A stretch of DNA of 64,000 bases, taken from Rosa chinensis (lineage: Eukaryota; Streptophyta; Magnoliopsida; Rosales; Rosaceae). Positions 25,601 through 35,653 of this stretch are shown one piece after another (the stretch's first letter is position 1; each line of letters opens with the position of its first letter). Made by a program: the position numbers and the translations under genes. The notes under the pieces were generated by a model. The model had not been told where the DNA came from. It saw nothing but the letters and a program-made list of their open reading frames with translations, and searched no databases. Location of the stretch: NCBI RefSeq assembly GCF_002994745.2, contig NW_020126833.1, positions 124,001 to 188,000 of the forward strand. The letters run 5' to 3'.

Positions 25601-27089
25601 GGCCACAAACTCCATCAGAGACTTGATACGAAGAGCTTCCGAGTTATAATCAAGCACAGACTTGAAATCACAAAAGCGGAGGCTATGCCATCGCACTTCT
25701 AAATCAGGAAGCAGGGAGTCACGAACGTTGCCAAATGCTGCTCAAGTTCTACCCATAGCTTTCTTGGGTCTTCCTCATTGAGGTATTCATTTTGGAGCGC
25801 GTCATTCATGTGCCTTGTCATGAGAATTATGGCTTTAGCTTGTTTTGCTTCAAAGCAGTAGCTTGCTCATGGAGAGCACGTTCTGACCAGGCTCTTGGAT
25901 GGCTCCAGAAGTCCATCAGCCTTAAGATGTTGGCGCACATCTCGGACCCACCTATGGTATCCTGCGCCAGTTGTTCTAGTGGAACGAAGTTCAACTTGTT
26001 CAGGTACTCATCCTGAAAAACAACACAAGATTAGGGTTAGTTTCGGAGCGAAAAGCTACCACGAAAAACTATTAAATTCTGAGCGTAGTAGCTTCCAAGA
26101 AATTAGGAATTTTTGAGCGTAGTCGCTTCTAAGAAAATCCGATTCCAAGAGGGATTTTGGATTAGATCGAAACAACGATGTATATGTGGTCGATCGTTTT
26201 CTTCTCAACAAACTCTAAGTTTGGAGGACTCTACAAGCTCCAAGCTTGGAGTGAGCACGAACCCACAGTTCGGCTATGGTCTCCCCTATGAAGAAGAAAG
26301 GGGGTAGAGAAGAGGATGTTTGGAAGTCCCCGAGAAAAGAAGAAGAAATTGAAAAAACTTCAAAACGGGAACTTTTAGAAAAGTTTACCTTAAAAAGATG
26401 CCGAAAAGTGTTGCCGGAATTCACTGTAGCTACCGGAAAGTACTGTAGCTGCCGGAGTTACGTAGCTGTTCAAGAAGTTGGCCGGAAATCACCGGAAAGT
26501 GCCGGAAATAGTGACCGGAGTTGACTGTTGACTTGACCGTTGACATGGACTCTGACCGTTAACCGCTGACGTGGCAGTGGTCCCTGTTGCTGATGTGGCA
26601 GTGGGTCAGTATGCTGATGTGGCAGTGGAAGTGGGCCTCGTCAGTGGGCCTCACAGTGGGCTTGGGCTTCTGCTTCTTGGGCTTCTGGGCTTCCTTTCCT
26701 TTTTTTTTTTTTTTTCTTTCTTTTCTTTTCTGCCGGTTTTCAGCAGGATATTTAGGGCCGGTTCACGTACTTTTTAGGCTGGTTTTCTCACTTTTCTTCC
26801 GGTTCCAGGATCTTTGACTTGAGAGGCTTCTGCGACCAAAATTTGGTGGAAATCGGAGGTCCGGAAGATGGTGAACCGGTGGAATATTTGCTGCTAGGTG
26901 TATAGAGCTTCCGTTGGCCGGTTCGGTGGTTTTCCGGCCGGTTCTTGAGGTGGGCTGCCGGTTCTGGACTCCTGGGAGAGTTCTTCAAGGTGTGAGGTGG
27001 AGGAAAGAAAGACTTCAAGGTTTTGTATTCGGATTCAAGGTTTTTAGCTTCTTGAATCAGGGTTTAGCTATTTATTTCAGGGTTAGGGC

Positions 27090-27104
27090 TTCGTGCTGAT
27101 AACG
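27090..27104 (-). promoter_or_regulatory. Primer-binding site of the copia element
   Basis: The minus strand reads CGTTATCAGCACGAA next to the 5' LTR, the usual tRNA-Met-derived binding site of plant copia elements. The same motif occurs next to the LTR at 59989. Confidence 0.75.
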
Positions 27105-27320
27105 TGTTTTAGAGAAACTGAATTTGGGAGGAATTTGCTGTGTTCTCATTGATAATAGGGGCCTCTTTATATAGAGGATTACAATGCATAGAATCTCAAT
27201 CATACAAGGAAAGTAATTCTACATTGATTAGGATTCTAGATCCTTCTAATTAAATCCTATTACCACTAGGTCAAGTAACCTAGAGTTTGGGCTAAACACA
27301 AATTAGGTTTTCCTTCAACA
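27105..27320 (-). repeat. 5' LTR of the copia element
   Basis: 216 bp, nearly identical to 20951-21169. It contains a TATA-like TATATAG region near 27170 on the plus-strand reading. It is followed by TCATT, the target repeat. Confidence 0.9.
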
Positions 27321-27926
27321 TCATTTAATTATATCAATAAAAAAAATGTCTTAAAATATATTAAAGTTTTATAATAAATCATAATATGATTTATTTCCAT
27401 TTTTTATTTTTTCCATTCAGCGTCAATGTTCGTTTATTCAAATCCATATTAAAAAATTAGTAAGTGCTACTATGAGCAATGAAAAAAATATTGATTTTTT
27501 TTTTCGTGTTTTAAATTTTTACTTTCGGTGTTTATAAAGGTACTATAAAGATTTTGATGAAATTAATACTAATGGTTTTGTGAATTGAATAACGAATTAA
27601 CGATGAGGACTAGGGATGACAAAAATCCCCAGCGGAGCGGAGCTCCATTGGATATCCGCCCCTAATGGGGGGAGAATTAGGGGACAAATGGAGAATGGGG
27701 ATGAGGATCCCCAATCCCCGCTATCTAAGATTGGGGATGGGATTGGGGATGGGCGGGATGGTATTGTGATCTCCATCCCCAAACTCGCCCCAATAATATA
27801 TACATATATTTAACTTATATTTTTTTTTTAATTTTTTTTAATATAAATCAAATATATACATTTATTACTTTACTTTAATAGCTACACTTTTATTTTAATG
27901 GTGTTTTGACTTTTGCACTCACTAAA

Positions 27927-28671
27927 GAGTGAGGCTATTACCACCCTATAATTTTCTTTGTTCACCCTACTTGCTCATTACACCCTACATTTTAATTTCA
28001 ATTATTAGATTTACTTATCCAACCAATTTTTTACTTATCCAACCAATTTCTCTTTTCAGGAATATCCTCCATCATATAACATATCAAATTAAAAAAAAAA
28101 AATTGTTTAACGAAAATTTCTAATTTAATTTATATCAATTAAAAAATGTCTTAAAATATATTAAAGTTTCATAATAAAATCATAATTTGATTTATTTCCA
28201 TTTTTTATTTTTTCCATTCAGCGTCAATGTTCGTTTATTCAAATCCATATTAAAAATTAGTAAGTGCTACTATGAGCAATGAAAAAAATATTGATTTTTT
28301 TTTTCGTGTTTTAAATTTTTACTTTCGGTGTTTATAAAGGTATTATAAAGATTTTGATGAAATTAACACTAATGGTTTTGTGAATTGAATAACGAATTAA
28401 CGATGAGGACAGAGGACACAACAAAAAGATAAAAAATAAAATTGTAATAAATTGAAAATTGGATGGAGAAGATGAAGATTAATGTTATCAGAAGAGAAAT
28501 TAAGTAGTTTTGTATTTAATTAGTTATGTATTTAGTTTTCCTTAAAGATTTAAATTTTAGAAAATTAGTGTACTTATTAGTCATTTTGCATTTGGGTAAT
28601 ATAGTCTTTCAATAATTCAAATATTTGTAGGGTGAACAAAGAAAATGGTTAGGGTGACAATAGCCTCACCC
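27927..28671. mobile_element. MITE A', uninterrupted sibling of MITE A
   Basis: Terminal inverted repeats GAGTGAGGCTATTACCACCC and, on the complement, GGGTGAGGCTATTGTCACCC extend through TTTTCTTTGTTCACCCTAC (about 42 bp). A perfect 9-bp target duplication CTCACTAAA (27918-27926 and 28672-28680) points to a Mutator-like mover. It is collinear with the three fragments of MITE A and serves as their empty-site reference. Confidence 0.93.
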
Positions 28672-28791
28672 CTCACTAAATTATGATTATGAATTTAATC
28701 ATATTTTAAATTTATTTGTTGTAGATTTTGATTTTAAAAAAGACAATATGAAAAAATTATTTTATTTATTATATTCTTATTGGGGATTTGT

Positions 28792-28807
28792 TGGGGGGGG
28801 GGGGGGG
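28792..28807. repeat. Poly-G tract
   Basis: A run of about 13 G inside hAT element B. It is prone to slippage and assembly error. Confidence 0.9.
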
Positions 28808-29289
28808 AGGGTTTGGAGGTTTAGTCCCCAATGGAGATGGGGACGGGGAATCCCCAATATATTTTTATTGGGGATTGGGGGGGATGGGGTAGAAAATGAC
28901 CCGGGGATGGGATGGTATTGTGATCCCCATCCCCAACCCGCCCCATTGCCATCCCTATGAGGACACAACAAAAAGATAAAAAATAAAATTGTAATAAATT
29001 GAAAATTGGATGGAGAAGATGAAGATGAATGTTATCAGAAGAGAAATTAAGTAGTTTTGTATTTAATTAGTTATGTATTTAGTTTCCTTAAAGATTTAAA
29101 TTTTAGAAAATTAGTGTACTTATTAGTCATTTTGCATTTGGGTAATATAGTTTTTCAATAATTCAAATATTTGTAGGGTAAACAAAGAAGAAATGGTAGA
29201 GTGGTAATAGCCTCAGCCTAATAATAAAGTGTCGAATTTTCTATTATATAGATGCAATCTACATGTACCTAAGTATAAAATAGACTAGG

Positions 29290-29465
29290 TAATTCTTCCC
29301 ACACAATAGGGTTTTCTTGCCCACTAAATTTTATACATTCATCATATATTCTAAATATTTCAAAAGCTGGTGTTTAAAAAAAAAATTGATCGCTAATTCT
29401 GTTTTTCAAAAGCGGGTTTTCTTGCTTGCTAAGTTTTATACATTCATCATAAATCTACAGATTTA
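29290..29465. repeat. Imperfect tandem duplication
   Basis: GGGTTTTCTTGCCCACTAAATT..ATACATTCATCATA at 29310 recurs as GGGTTTTCTTGCTTGCTAAG..ATACATTCATCATA at 29416. Non-coding. Confidence 0.6.
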
Positions 29466-29734
29466 ATTTTTTTTTTGGGCTAATTACTGTTTAGTACCCT
29501 GTGTTTTTGCTCTAACATCAATTCAGTCCCCGACTTCCAATTTCATCAAAAACACCCCCACACTATTATTTCTCCATCCAATAGGTCCATCCGTGATAAA
29601 TCAGTCAATTTTCAGCCATTTAGGTGCTGACGTGGCGATCCAACTCAGCCCAGGTGGGGCCCACACGGAAGTGAAATTCCCAAACTGACCCTGGCCAACC
29701 AAATATGTAAAAATCCAAAATAGTTCCTATCTTT

Positions 29735-29830
29735 GAGGTCGGGGAGATTCGAACCCACACCAAGACCTTTCATTTGCAAAAGCCCAACCACCAGACCACT
29801 TGCATGGTATTGCATATTACAAACGAAAAT
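29735..29830 (-). repeat. tRNA-like SINE head within the MULE left arm
   Basis: The minus strand has an A-box-like AAGTGGTCTGGTGGTTGGGC and a B-box-like GGGTTCGAATCTCC about 40 bp downstream. The mirrored copy is at 30655-30750 on the plus strand, where the B box reads GGTTCAAGTCTCC. A SINE fragment therefore became part of the terminal repeat. Confidence 0.6.
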
Positions 29831-30004
29831 AATATATGTATAATAGTTGAAAAAACTCTCCTTCTCCACCCACCTCTCTCTTCCTCTCCTCTTCTTCTTC
29901 CTCTGTACATTCCCAGTTTGCCGGGCTTGCTTTGTTTCCTTCTTTCATGTCGTCGTTGCTTCCCAACCTTTGTCAAATACCCAGTACAACGCCGTATTTG
30001 TCCA

Positions 30005-30291
30005 ATGTCTGGTCATGGCGGAGTTTCGATCGATCGGGCTCGGGGCGAGAACTGGTTCTACAACCCGCCCCCGATTCGAGAGCGAAAACACCAGCAACAG
30101 CTTCAACGGCAGCAGAAGCTTGAACAGGAGAAGCAGCAGCATCAGAGGCGGCCAGTGTCGGTGGTGGAGTCCGACGACTGTGCTACGTCACATAGTTCCG
30201 GGTCAGGTCGGGAAGCGCTCAGCGAGGCGCGAATTTAGATCGGTTCCTTGAGTTCACAACGCCCCTGGCTCGAGCTCATTTTTGGCCCAAG
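30005..30291 (+). pseudogene. Captured DUF789-family gene fragment (first exon)
   Basis: From ATG at 30005 the frame reads ..DRARGENWFYNPPPIR, a basic Gln-rich stretch, and a Ser-rich segment to about 30236. One base off, the frame continues NLDRFLEFTTPLARAHFWPK to a GT donor-like site at 30292. RARGE-x-FYNP followed by NLDRFLE-x-TTP is the arrangement I recall at the N-terminus of plant DUF789 proteins, whose function is unknown. The frameshift and the absence of the rest of the gene make it a fragment. It is GC-rich against its AT-rich host. Confidence 0.7.
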
Positions 30292-30994
30292 GTATTGGAA
30301 AATAAATACTTTTGGAAGAAAAATCCTTGTCTTTGAGGCGGTTTTGGTTTTGGTTTTGTTAGAAAACGACAGTTGAATTAGACTAGAACATTCTCCAGAT
30401 AATGGAAATTTTAGGAAAAGTAGATATATAATTATGTGGCATTGCTGAGAATTTTGAAGTTTCTGAGGGAACTAGAGCCTCTGCCCAGCGCTGCATACCA
30501 GACGCAGAAGCAATGACAACATGAAAGAAGGAACCAAAGCAAGCCCGGCAAACTGGGAAGGCACAGAGGAAGAAAAAGAGGAGAGGAGGAGAGAGGTGGG
30601 TGGAGAAGGAGAGTTATTTAAACTATTATACATATATTATTTTCGTTTGTAATATTGCAATACCATGCAAGTGGTCTGGTGGTTGGGCCTTTGCAAATGA
30701 AAGGTCTTGGTGTGGGTTCAAGTCTCCCCAACCTCAAAGATAGGAATTTATTTTGGATTTTTTCATATTTGGTTGGCCAGGGTCAGTTTGGGAATTTCAT
30801 TTTCGTGTGGGCCCTACCTGGGCTGAGTTGGATCGCCACGTCAGCACCTAAACGGCTGAAATTGACTGATTTATCACGGATGGACCTATTGGATGGAGAA
30901 ATAATAGTGTGGGGGTGTTTTTGATGAAATTGGAAGTCGGGGGACTGAATTGATGTTGGAGCAAAAGCACAGGGTACTAAACAGTAATTAGCCC

Positions 30995-31467
30995 TTTTTT
31001 TTTTTTTTAAATTGATCTTCTAACCAAATCTTTTTTTGTTATATGCTGGTCACAATTGGCTAGTATCAATAAAATTAGCCTACAGTTGTAGTTGAAACAA
31101 CTTTTTTACATTTTATCCTCCAAGGTGTCATCGTTTGTTTCATCTGCAGCTAGTGTTGGTTGTGGCGGGCTATCACTGCATGTAAATCATAAGGTGACTA
31201 ATCACAGTGGATAATCTTCCAGAGACAAGAACAAAGCAAAGTAAATAGTGATATTTTCAATTATAATCAGATAGGAAATATGGTATACATAGAAGGCAGG
31301 TTTTTCAACTCATGACTGCTAATGGTCCTTACCCGAAATTAGTATGGCAATATGGTACACACAAAAGGCAGGTTTTAGTTTTGAACTTCCCTCCCTAACT
31401 CAGACACACAATTTGTAACAAAATCAGTAACAAAAACCATAAAAATGTGATGAAGTATTGTTGAAAC
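30995..31467. other. Intergenic DNA
   Basis: No feature recognised apart from AT-rich sequence and a short direct repeat (AATATGGTA..ACA..AAGGCAGGTTT at about 31275 and 31347). Confidence 0.4.
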
Positions 31468-32153
31468 CACTACTAGAAAAACAGGTTCTTTCACACGGAT
31501 GGTATTGTCACAGAGATTCACACGGATGAATATCCATGTATAAAGTGTTATAGTACACACTGAAATCCGTGTGTAAATATTTTTCACTCTGACTATTGTG
31601 GCCACATAGGGTTCAAATTGGGACCCAATATTTATAAGTTAATTTACACAAGGAGTCCGTGTGAAATAAAGTTAAATTTAGAAATTCCTATAAAATTGTC
31701 AGATGGTAAATTAAAAATTCAAACAGTTTTCAGTGTGAAATATTAGTTCACACGGATATCTGTGTAAAATATAAATAAATATTATTAAAACCACTTAATT
31801 TCATACAGATATATGTGTAAAAATATAAATAAATATTATAATACCCACTTAATTTCACAGGGATATCTGTGTAAAAAATATAATAATATTCTAATACCAG
31901 CTTAATATTTTACACGGATATTTGTGTAAAAATATAAATAATAAATTCTAATTCTGCATCTCCGATCGAAAGAGTAAAGACTCTATTCTCTCTATCTCCC
32001 TCATTCTCATCTCTTTCCGATTTTCTCTCTCAAGAACGAATAGCGAGCTGGGATATTAACATACATACCCAGACACCTAGTCAAGCCGCCTCCAACCTCC
32101 AAGCCAAGCGCCTCCTCCTCCTCTAGACCCTCATCTTGAGCTCCCAAATATGA

Positions 32154-32346
32154 GCATGGAATCGACTGTGAAGCACACCCTGGTGTGAAGGTGATGGGTC
32201 GGACCGGATCTAGAGGTTAGGTGACCCAAGTCTGAGTCAAGTTTCTCGACGACCAGAACCGGTTCATCATGAGAAACGTCAATGGTCCTGTCCGGCGAGG
32301 GCGACATCCTCACCCTGCTCGAGTCCGATAGAGAAGCAAGAAGGCA
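32154..32346 (+). pseudogene. RPS28: Ribosomal protein S28 (eS28) pseudogene inside the CACTA element
   Basis: The reading MESTVKH, then KVMGRTGSRG, VTQV, VKFLDDQNRFIMRNV, NGPVR and EGDILTLLESDREARR follows the small-subunit protein eS28 almost end to end (family length about 65). Lesions: one base lost near 32184, two in-frame stops where Gln and Arg codons are expected (TAG and TGA, about 32210-32235), one extra base near 32302, and loss of the C-terminal end. eS28 is a 40S subunit protein; this copy cannot make it. Confidence 0.88.
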
Positions 32347-32789
32347 ACCGATCTCTGGTCTCCGAGCTCCGCCCCCAGCCTTTCAAGCCCCACTGGCCCC
32401 GCTGAACTCAGGGTTGGAGACTTGGAGCACTTCCGAGTCCAGAACACGGAACACAATGAGCAACCTGCAAGGCTGCAACCAGCAACCCCTCTCCGTCGTC
32501 TCCTCCTTCTCGGCTCCTCCAGTCCTTCTCTTCTTCTCTTCTGAGTTTCTGATGGGTTCAATTTCAAATGGCTTTGATTTCCTTTTGATGTTGATCTTGA
32601 TTTTTAATGAAGGTAATGATACTGATTGAGTGATTGGGTAGTTAGAAATGGGTTCAATTTCCTTTTGAATTTTTGATCTTGATAACTTGATGTTGATTTT
32701 AATTGAGGTAATGATACTGATTGGGTAGTTAGATATGGATTTGATAACTTGATTTCCATTTAATGTTGATTTCTTCTTCAATTGCAGTT

Positions 32790-33545
32790 TGTAGCTTTGT
32801 ATGATTCATGACTGTATCTTTTGACAAATTATGGTTTTGTGCATGAGATAAGGTGTGTTGAAGTAGCTGGATGTGTTAGACGCGAAGAGTTAGCTGGTTG
32901 GGAGATGGTACTTGAAGCCCTGAAGGGGTGGGTATAATTACTTAGTTAAGCCATTAAATTTCTTAATGTAGTAAGCTAATGATTTCAGGGGTGCCAAAAG
33001 TGTGCTGACTAACCTTGGACTGTTTGGTTACATATACAGGTGCGGCTAGAAGCACATACCGATATGTTGGCTTTGCGAGCAGCCATAGGTGTGTAACTTG
33101 AAAGATAAAATATATGGCTACTGTTTGATTTGAAGGATAAACTGTGTTTGTGTTGGTTTTGGTTAATGCAGAAACTATTAATGTCGTTCGACTTGGAAAA
33201 GAAGGTGCATATTGTGTGCAAAAATTTGCTCCCTCTCTGTTTCTGGGTGCTTATTTTGTACTAGACCTAACTTATTTACATGTTTCAGATATATGAAGCT
33301 GCTATTAGAGGTCTCACCCCGGTTGAAGTTCCTCTCCCGCTTAAATTTCCACTTCCAAATCCACAAGATCTATTTTCCTTGAAGCCGGGGTCTATATTTG
33401 CAAACGATGATCCATCTAGAACATCTGAAGAGGGAAGATCTTCGAGTCTCAATGCAGCCATAGCTGGTGCACAAGCAGCTCCTATACAATTCTCCAAAAA
33501 AGCTCAAACTAGGCCGACCTATTTTTTTCTTCCTTCACTTTGTTA
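32790..33545 (+). pseudogene. Captured multi-exon gene fragment of unknown identity
   Basis: Exon-like pieces are separated by short intron-like gaps. They read VEVAGCVRREELAGWEMVLE (about 32860-32928), RLEAHTDMLALRAAI (about 33045-33090), ETINVVRLGKE (about 33172-33205), and IYEAAIRGLTPVEVPLPLKF through PNPQDLFSLKPGSIFANDDP to a Ser/Ala-rich tail (33289-33545). Codon-like quality and GT/AG at the gaps suggest real exons. I do not recognise the family. It lies between the CACTA ends, so it is probably captured. Confidence 0.45.
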
Positions 33546-33994
33546 AGAAGTCCAAGCCCCACCGAACTTGGAATCCTGGATGCGACCCTGGAAAAATTCC
33601 TGGATTTGCAAAATCTCAATGAAGAACGATGAAGGAAAGATATCCAGATTTTCAAAACTTCAATGAAAGACCTAAAACAACATGAAAATAAATGGAGGAC
33701 CTAAAATAAATATCTAATATTTGAATAATCTGGAAATTACAAAAATTCAAATGTTTGTAAATTTGGAAGTTAATATATATATATAATTGAGATTCATACG
33801 GGACCCACCTAATATAGCTCACACAGACGAGTTTTCCGTGTGAAAGTGATTTAGCAACGCTCGCAACACGTACAAATTCTAAATCTGTGACTGTACTGTG
33901 TGAAACTATCTGTACACACAGATTTCCTTGTGTATTTCAATGTATTCACATAGAATTCATCTGTGTGAAAGTACCTGTTTTTCTAGTAGTGAAC

Positions 33995-34703
33995 AAACAA
34001 AAAATAGAATATCGATCTAAGGTTCATAATCTCTGAAAGAATTTGTAATTCATTAAAATCACTTGCCCCAAATTAGTTGGAAAACATAAGTTCATCAAGC
34101 AAACAAGAACAGCTTTAATCTTGTCTTCTGCTCCTTGAAACCCCAAATGTGATGTGTAAGTCTCCTTTGTAAGAGTGGAACTGAAAAGGCATCCCTTCCC
34201 CTTTAAATTTCTAACTTGGGCCTTGAAATTTTCTGCGCGGTTATGAATGTAATGTTACTCAATGATGTAGCATTCAATAGAAAATAAATATATAAATGAA
34301 TGAAAAAAGATAGAATTTGCCGTGATATTGAAGGTTTAGCAAACTAAGTGTTCACCTCTGAGCTGATGTCCACCAAATGGTCATCAAGGTGATTAATGGT
34401 CTTCTCAAAGCCAACAAGAAGTTGAACCTAGTTAAGCAACAAATGTTCAAGAAATCAGCTCCACATGAAATCAAGAAACAAGAGATTCATATTAAGGTCC
34501 TAATGCACGCTAATGGAAACTTATTTCATAAAAAATATCAATACACAAGAACATTAACCAAACCCAGAATCAAGTGGCCTCTATGTCATACCAATGTGAT
34601 GGTGATGGTTGCGTGCATCATTTGCCTTCCCTCTTGAACCGGTCATGAGGTGATGTGCATATACAAAACTGTAGAAACTATGTGGTTCTATTGTCCCAAT
34701 GTG
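33995..34703. other. Intergenic DNA
   Basis: No supportable gene. A frame at 34377-34637 is Lys-rich without recognisable domains and is not called. Confidence 0.4.
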
Positions 34704-34766
34704 CAATGGCGGATCCAGGATTGAAGTCTTGGGCGGGCTTGGATTTCTTAAACTATATATAATATA

Positions 34767-35162
34767 CAGATCCTATCCAGAGCGAGGCATCGCTTTGAAA
34801 TTTCAGAGCGAGGTTAGGGTTTAGGGTCACTTTTCGGTCGCATATCTACATCTCAACCGTTCAGTTTCTAGGTACTAATGTATAGATCATCTCTACAAAA
34901 TTTCAGCCAAATTGATGGTCGTTAAGGCATTGATAACTGCCTTAAAGCTAGTACGGTTCAGGTTAGACAGATTCAGTTCGTCCATTGGTTTAAGCGAGTT
35001 AGATACCTTAAAGACCATCAATTTCGTTGAAATTTTGCAGAGATGATCTATACATTAGTACCTAAAAACTGAACGGTTGAGATGTGGATATGCGACTGAA
35101 AAATGACCTTAAACCCTAACCTCGCTCTGAAATTTCAAAGCGATGCCTCGCTCTGGATAAGA

Positions 35163-35166
<4 letters not shown>
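34767..35166. mobile_element. Foldback MITE, 400 bp, nested in the hAT element
   Basis: Same family and same 400-bp length as 20183-20582, with better preserved termini: CAGATCCTATCCAGAGCGAG at the left and CTCGCTCTGGATAAGATCTG at the right. The near-perfect arms would fold into a long hairpin. It is flanked by TA repeats on both sides. Confidence 0.92.
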
Positions 35167-35222
<56 letters not shown>

Positions 35223-35229
35223 CACACCA
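35167..35229. repeat. (TA)n followed by (CA)n microsatellite
   Basis: TA tract to about 35212, then an ACACAC tract, abutting the foldback MITE. The frame with repeated Ile-Tyr across it is an artefact. Confidence 0.95.
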
Positions 35230-35653
35230 GCAATGCCTCCACATCCTCCTGCCACAAATTCTTTGCCCCAACTACTTGCAAGAAATTCTGACAAGAAATC
35301 CATTTTTTCCTTCACCAAACAACACCAATTCCACCAGCTCCTTCTCTTCTAATCAAAACCCAATTCCTATCTTTCATAAAAGCACCAAACACAAACCCAG
35401 ATCAAAATTCTAGGGTCTCTGCTTTTCTCAAATTCAGCTGGAAATAACTAACTTATAGAGTGTTGAATGTCAAATTCCATAGAGGGCTAATGAAATTGGA
35501 TACTTCCTTCTGGGTTTTCTTCTTTCTAACGAATTCTTTTGAAAACCATACATCAACAGCAACAATAACAAGATGAGAAAAAGAGCTAGTCTGGAATCTT
35601 GGACGGGCTTCAGCCCGTCCTAGTCTGTGATTGGATCCGCCAGTGCCAATGTG

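Larger units (their letters stand above)
20951..27320 (-). mobile_element. Ty1/copia LTR retrotransposon, coding region decayed
   Basis: The LTRs are at 20951-21169 and 27105-27320. On the minus strand the order is 5' LTR (right), primer-binding site, gag, integrase, reverse transcriptase, RNase H, polypurine tract, 3' LTR (left), the copia order. The flanking target repeat is TCAT(T) (20947-20951 / 27321-27325). The LTRs differ by only about two substitutions and three small indels, yet gag and pol are broken by many frameshifts, and no long open frame remains. The total of 6.4 kb is typical for copia. It lies inside MITE A. Confidence 0.93.
27611..28956. mobile_element. hAT-type element B, hosting a second MITE
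   Basis: It starts TAGGGATGACAA and ends TTGCCATCCCT(A), matching the Ac/hAT terminal style. An 8-bp target duplication ATGAGGAC flanks it (27603-27610 and 28957-28964). Subterminal regions repeat GGGGATGGG / CCCCATCCCC words. No transposase was seen; most of its length is the MITE copy at 27927-28671. It is inserted in MITE A. Confidence 0.88.
20772..29218. mobile_element. MITE A, split by a copia element and a hAT element
   Basis: Left end GGGTGAGGCTATTGCCACCC at 20772; right end ..GAGTGGTAATAGCCTCAGCC at 29218. The MITE's own pieces are 20772-20950, 27321-27610 and 28957-29218, which join to about 730 bp collinear with the uninterrupted sibling at 27927-28671. The intruders are a copia retrotransposon (20951-27320) and a hAT element (27611-28956). 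The flanks are TAA repeats, so its target duplication is ambiguous. There is no coding sequence of its own. Confidence 0.88.
29477..30994. mobile_element. Pack-MULE-like element with 480-bp inverted arms
   Basis: It starts GGGCTAATTACTGTTTAGTA and ends TACTAAACAGTAATTAGCCC. The inverted arms run about 29477-29957 and 30510-30994, among the longest in the window. The flanks are T runs on both sides, compatible with an all-T target duplication. Between the arms is a non-transposon gene fragment of DUF789 type (30005-30291). No transposase. Each arm also includes a tRNA-like SINE head. Confidence 0.9.
31468..33991. mobile_element. Non-autonomous CACTA (En/Spm) element carrying gene fragments
   Basis: It starts CACTACTAGAAAAACAGG and ends CCTGTTTTTCTAGTAGTG, the CACTA terminal repeat, with a perfect 3-bp target duplication AAC (31465-31467 and 33992-33994). 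Subterminal regions (31490-31930 and 33800-33975) carry many TTCACACGGAT / ATCTGTGTGAAA words, the usual transposase-binding arrays. The interior holds a ribosomal protein S28 pseudogene (32154-32346) and intron-bearing exon-like pieces (32790-33545). No transposase was recognised. Confidence 0.95.
34704..35645. mobile_element. hAT-type element with nested foldback MITE
   Basis: It starts CAATGGCGGATCCAGG and ends ..TTGGATCCGCCAGTG (inverted repeats CAMTGGCGGATCCA). A perfect 8-bp target duplication CCAATGTG lies at 34696-34703 and 35646-35653. Subterminal GGGCGGGCTT / GACGGGCTTCAGCCCGTC words are present. No transposase. The foldback MITE at 34767-35166 sits near its left end. Confidence 0.93.

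Noticed and set aside
35109..35318. Protein with repeated Ile-Tyr
   Set aside because: Reads across a TA tract next to a foldback MITE.
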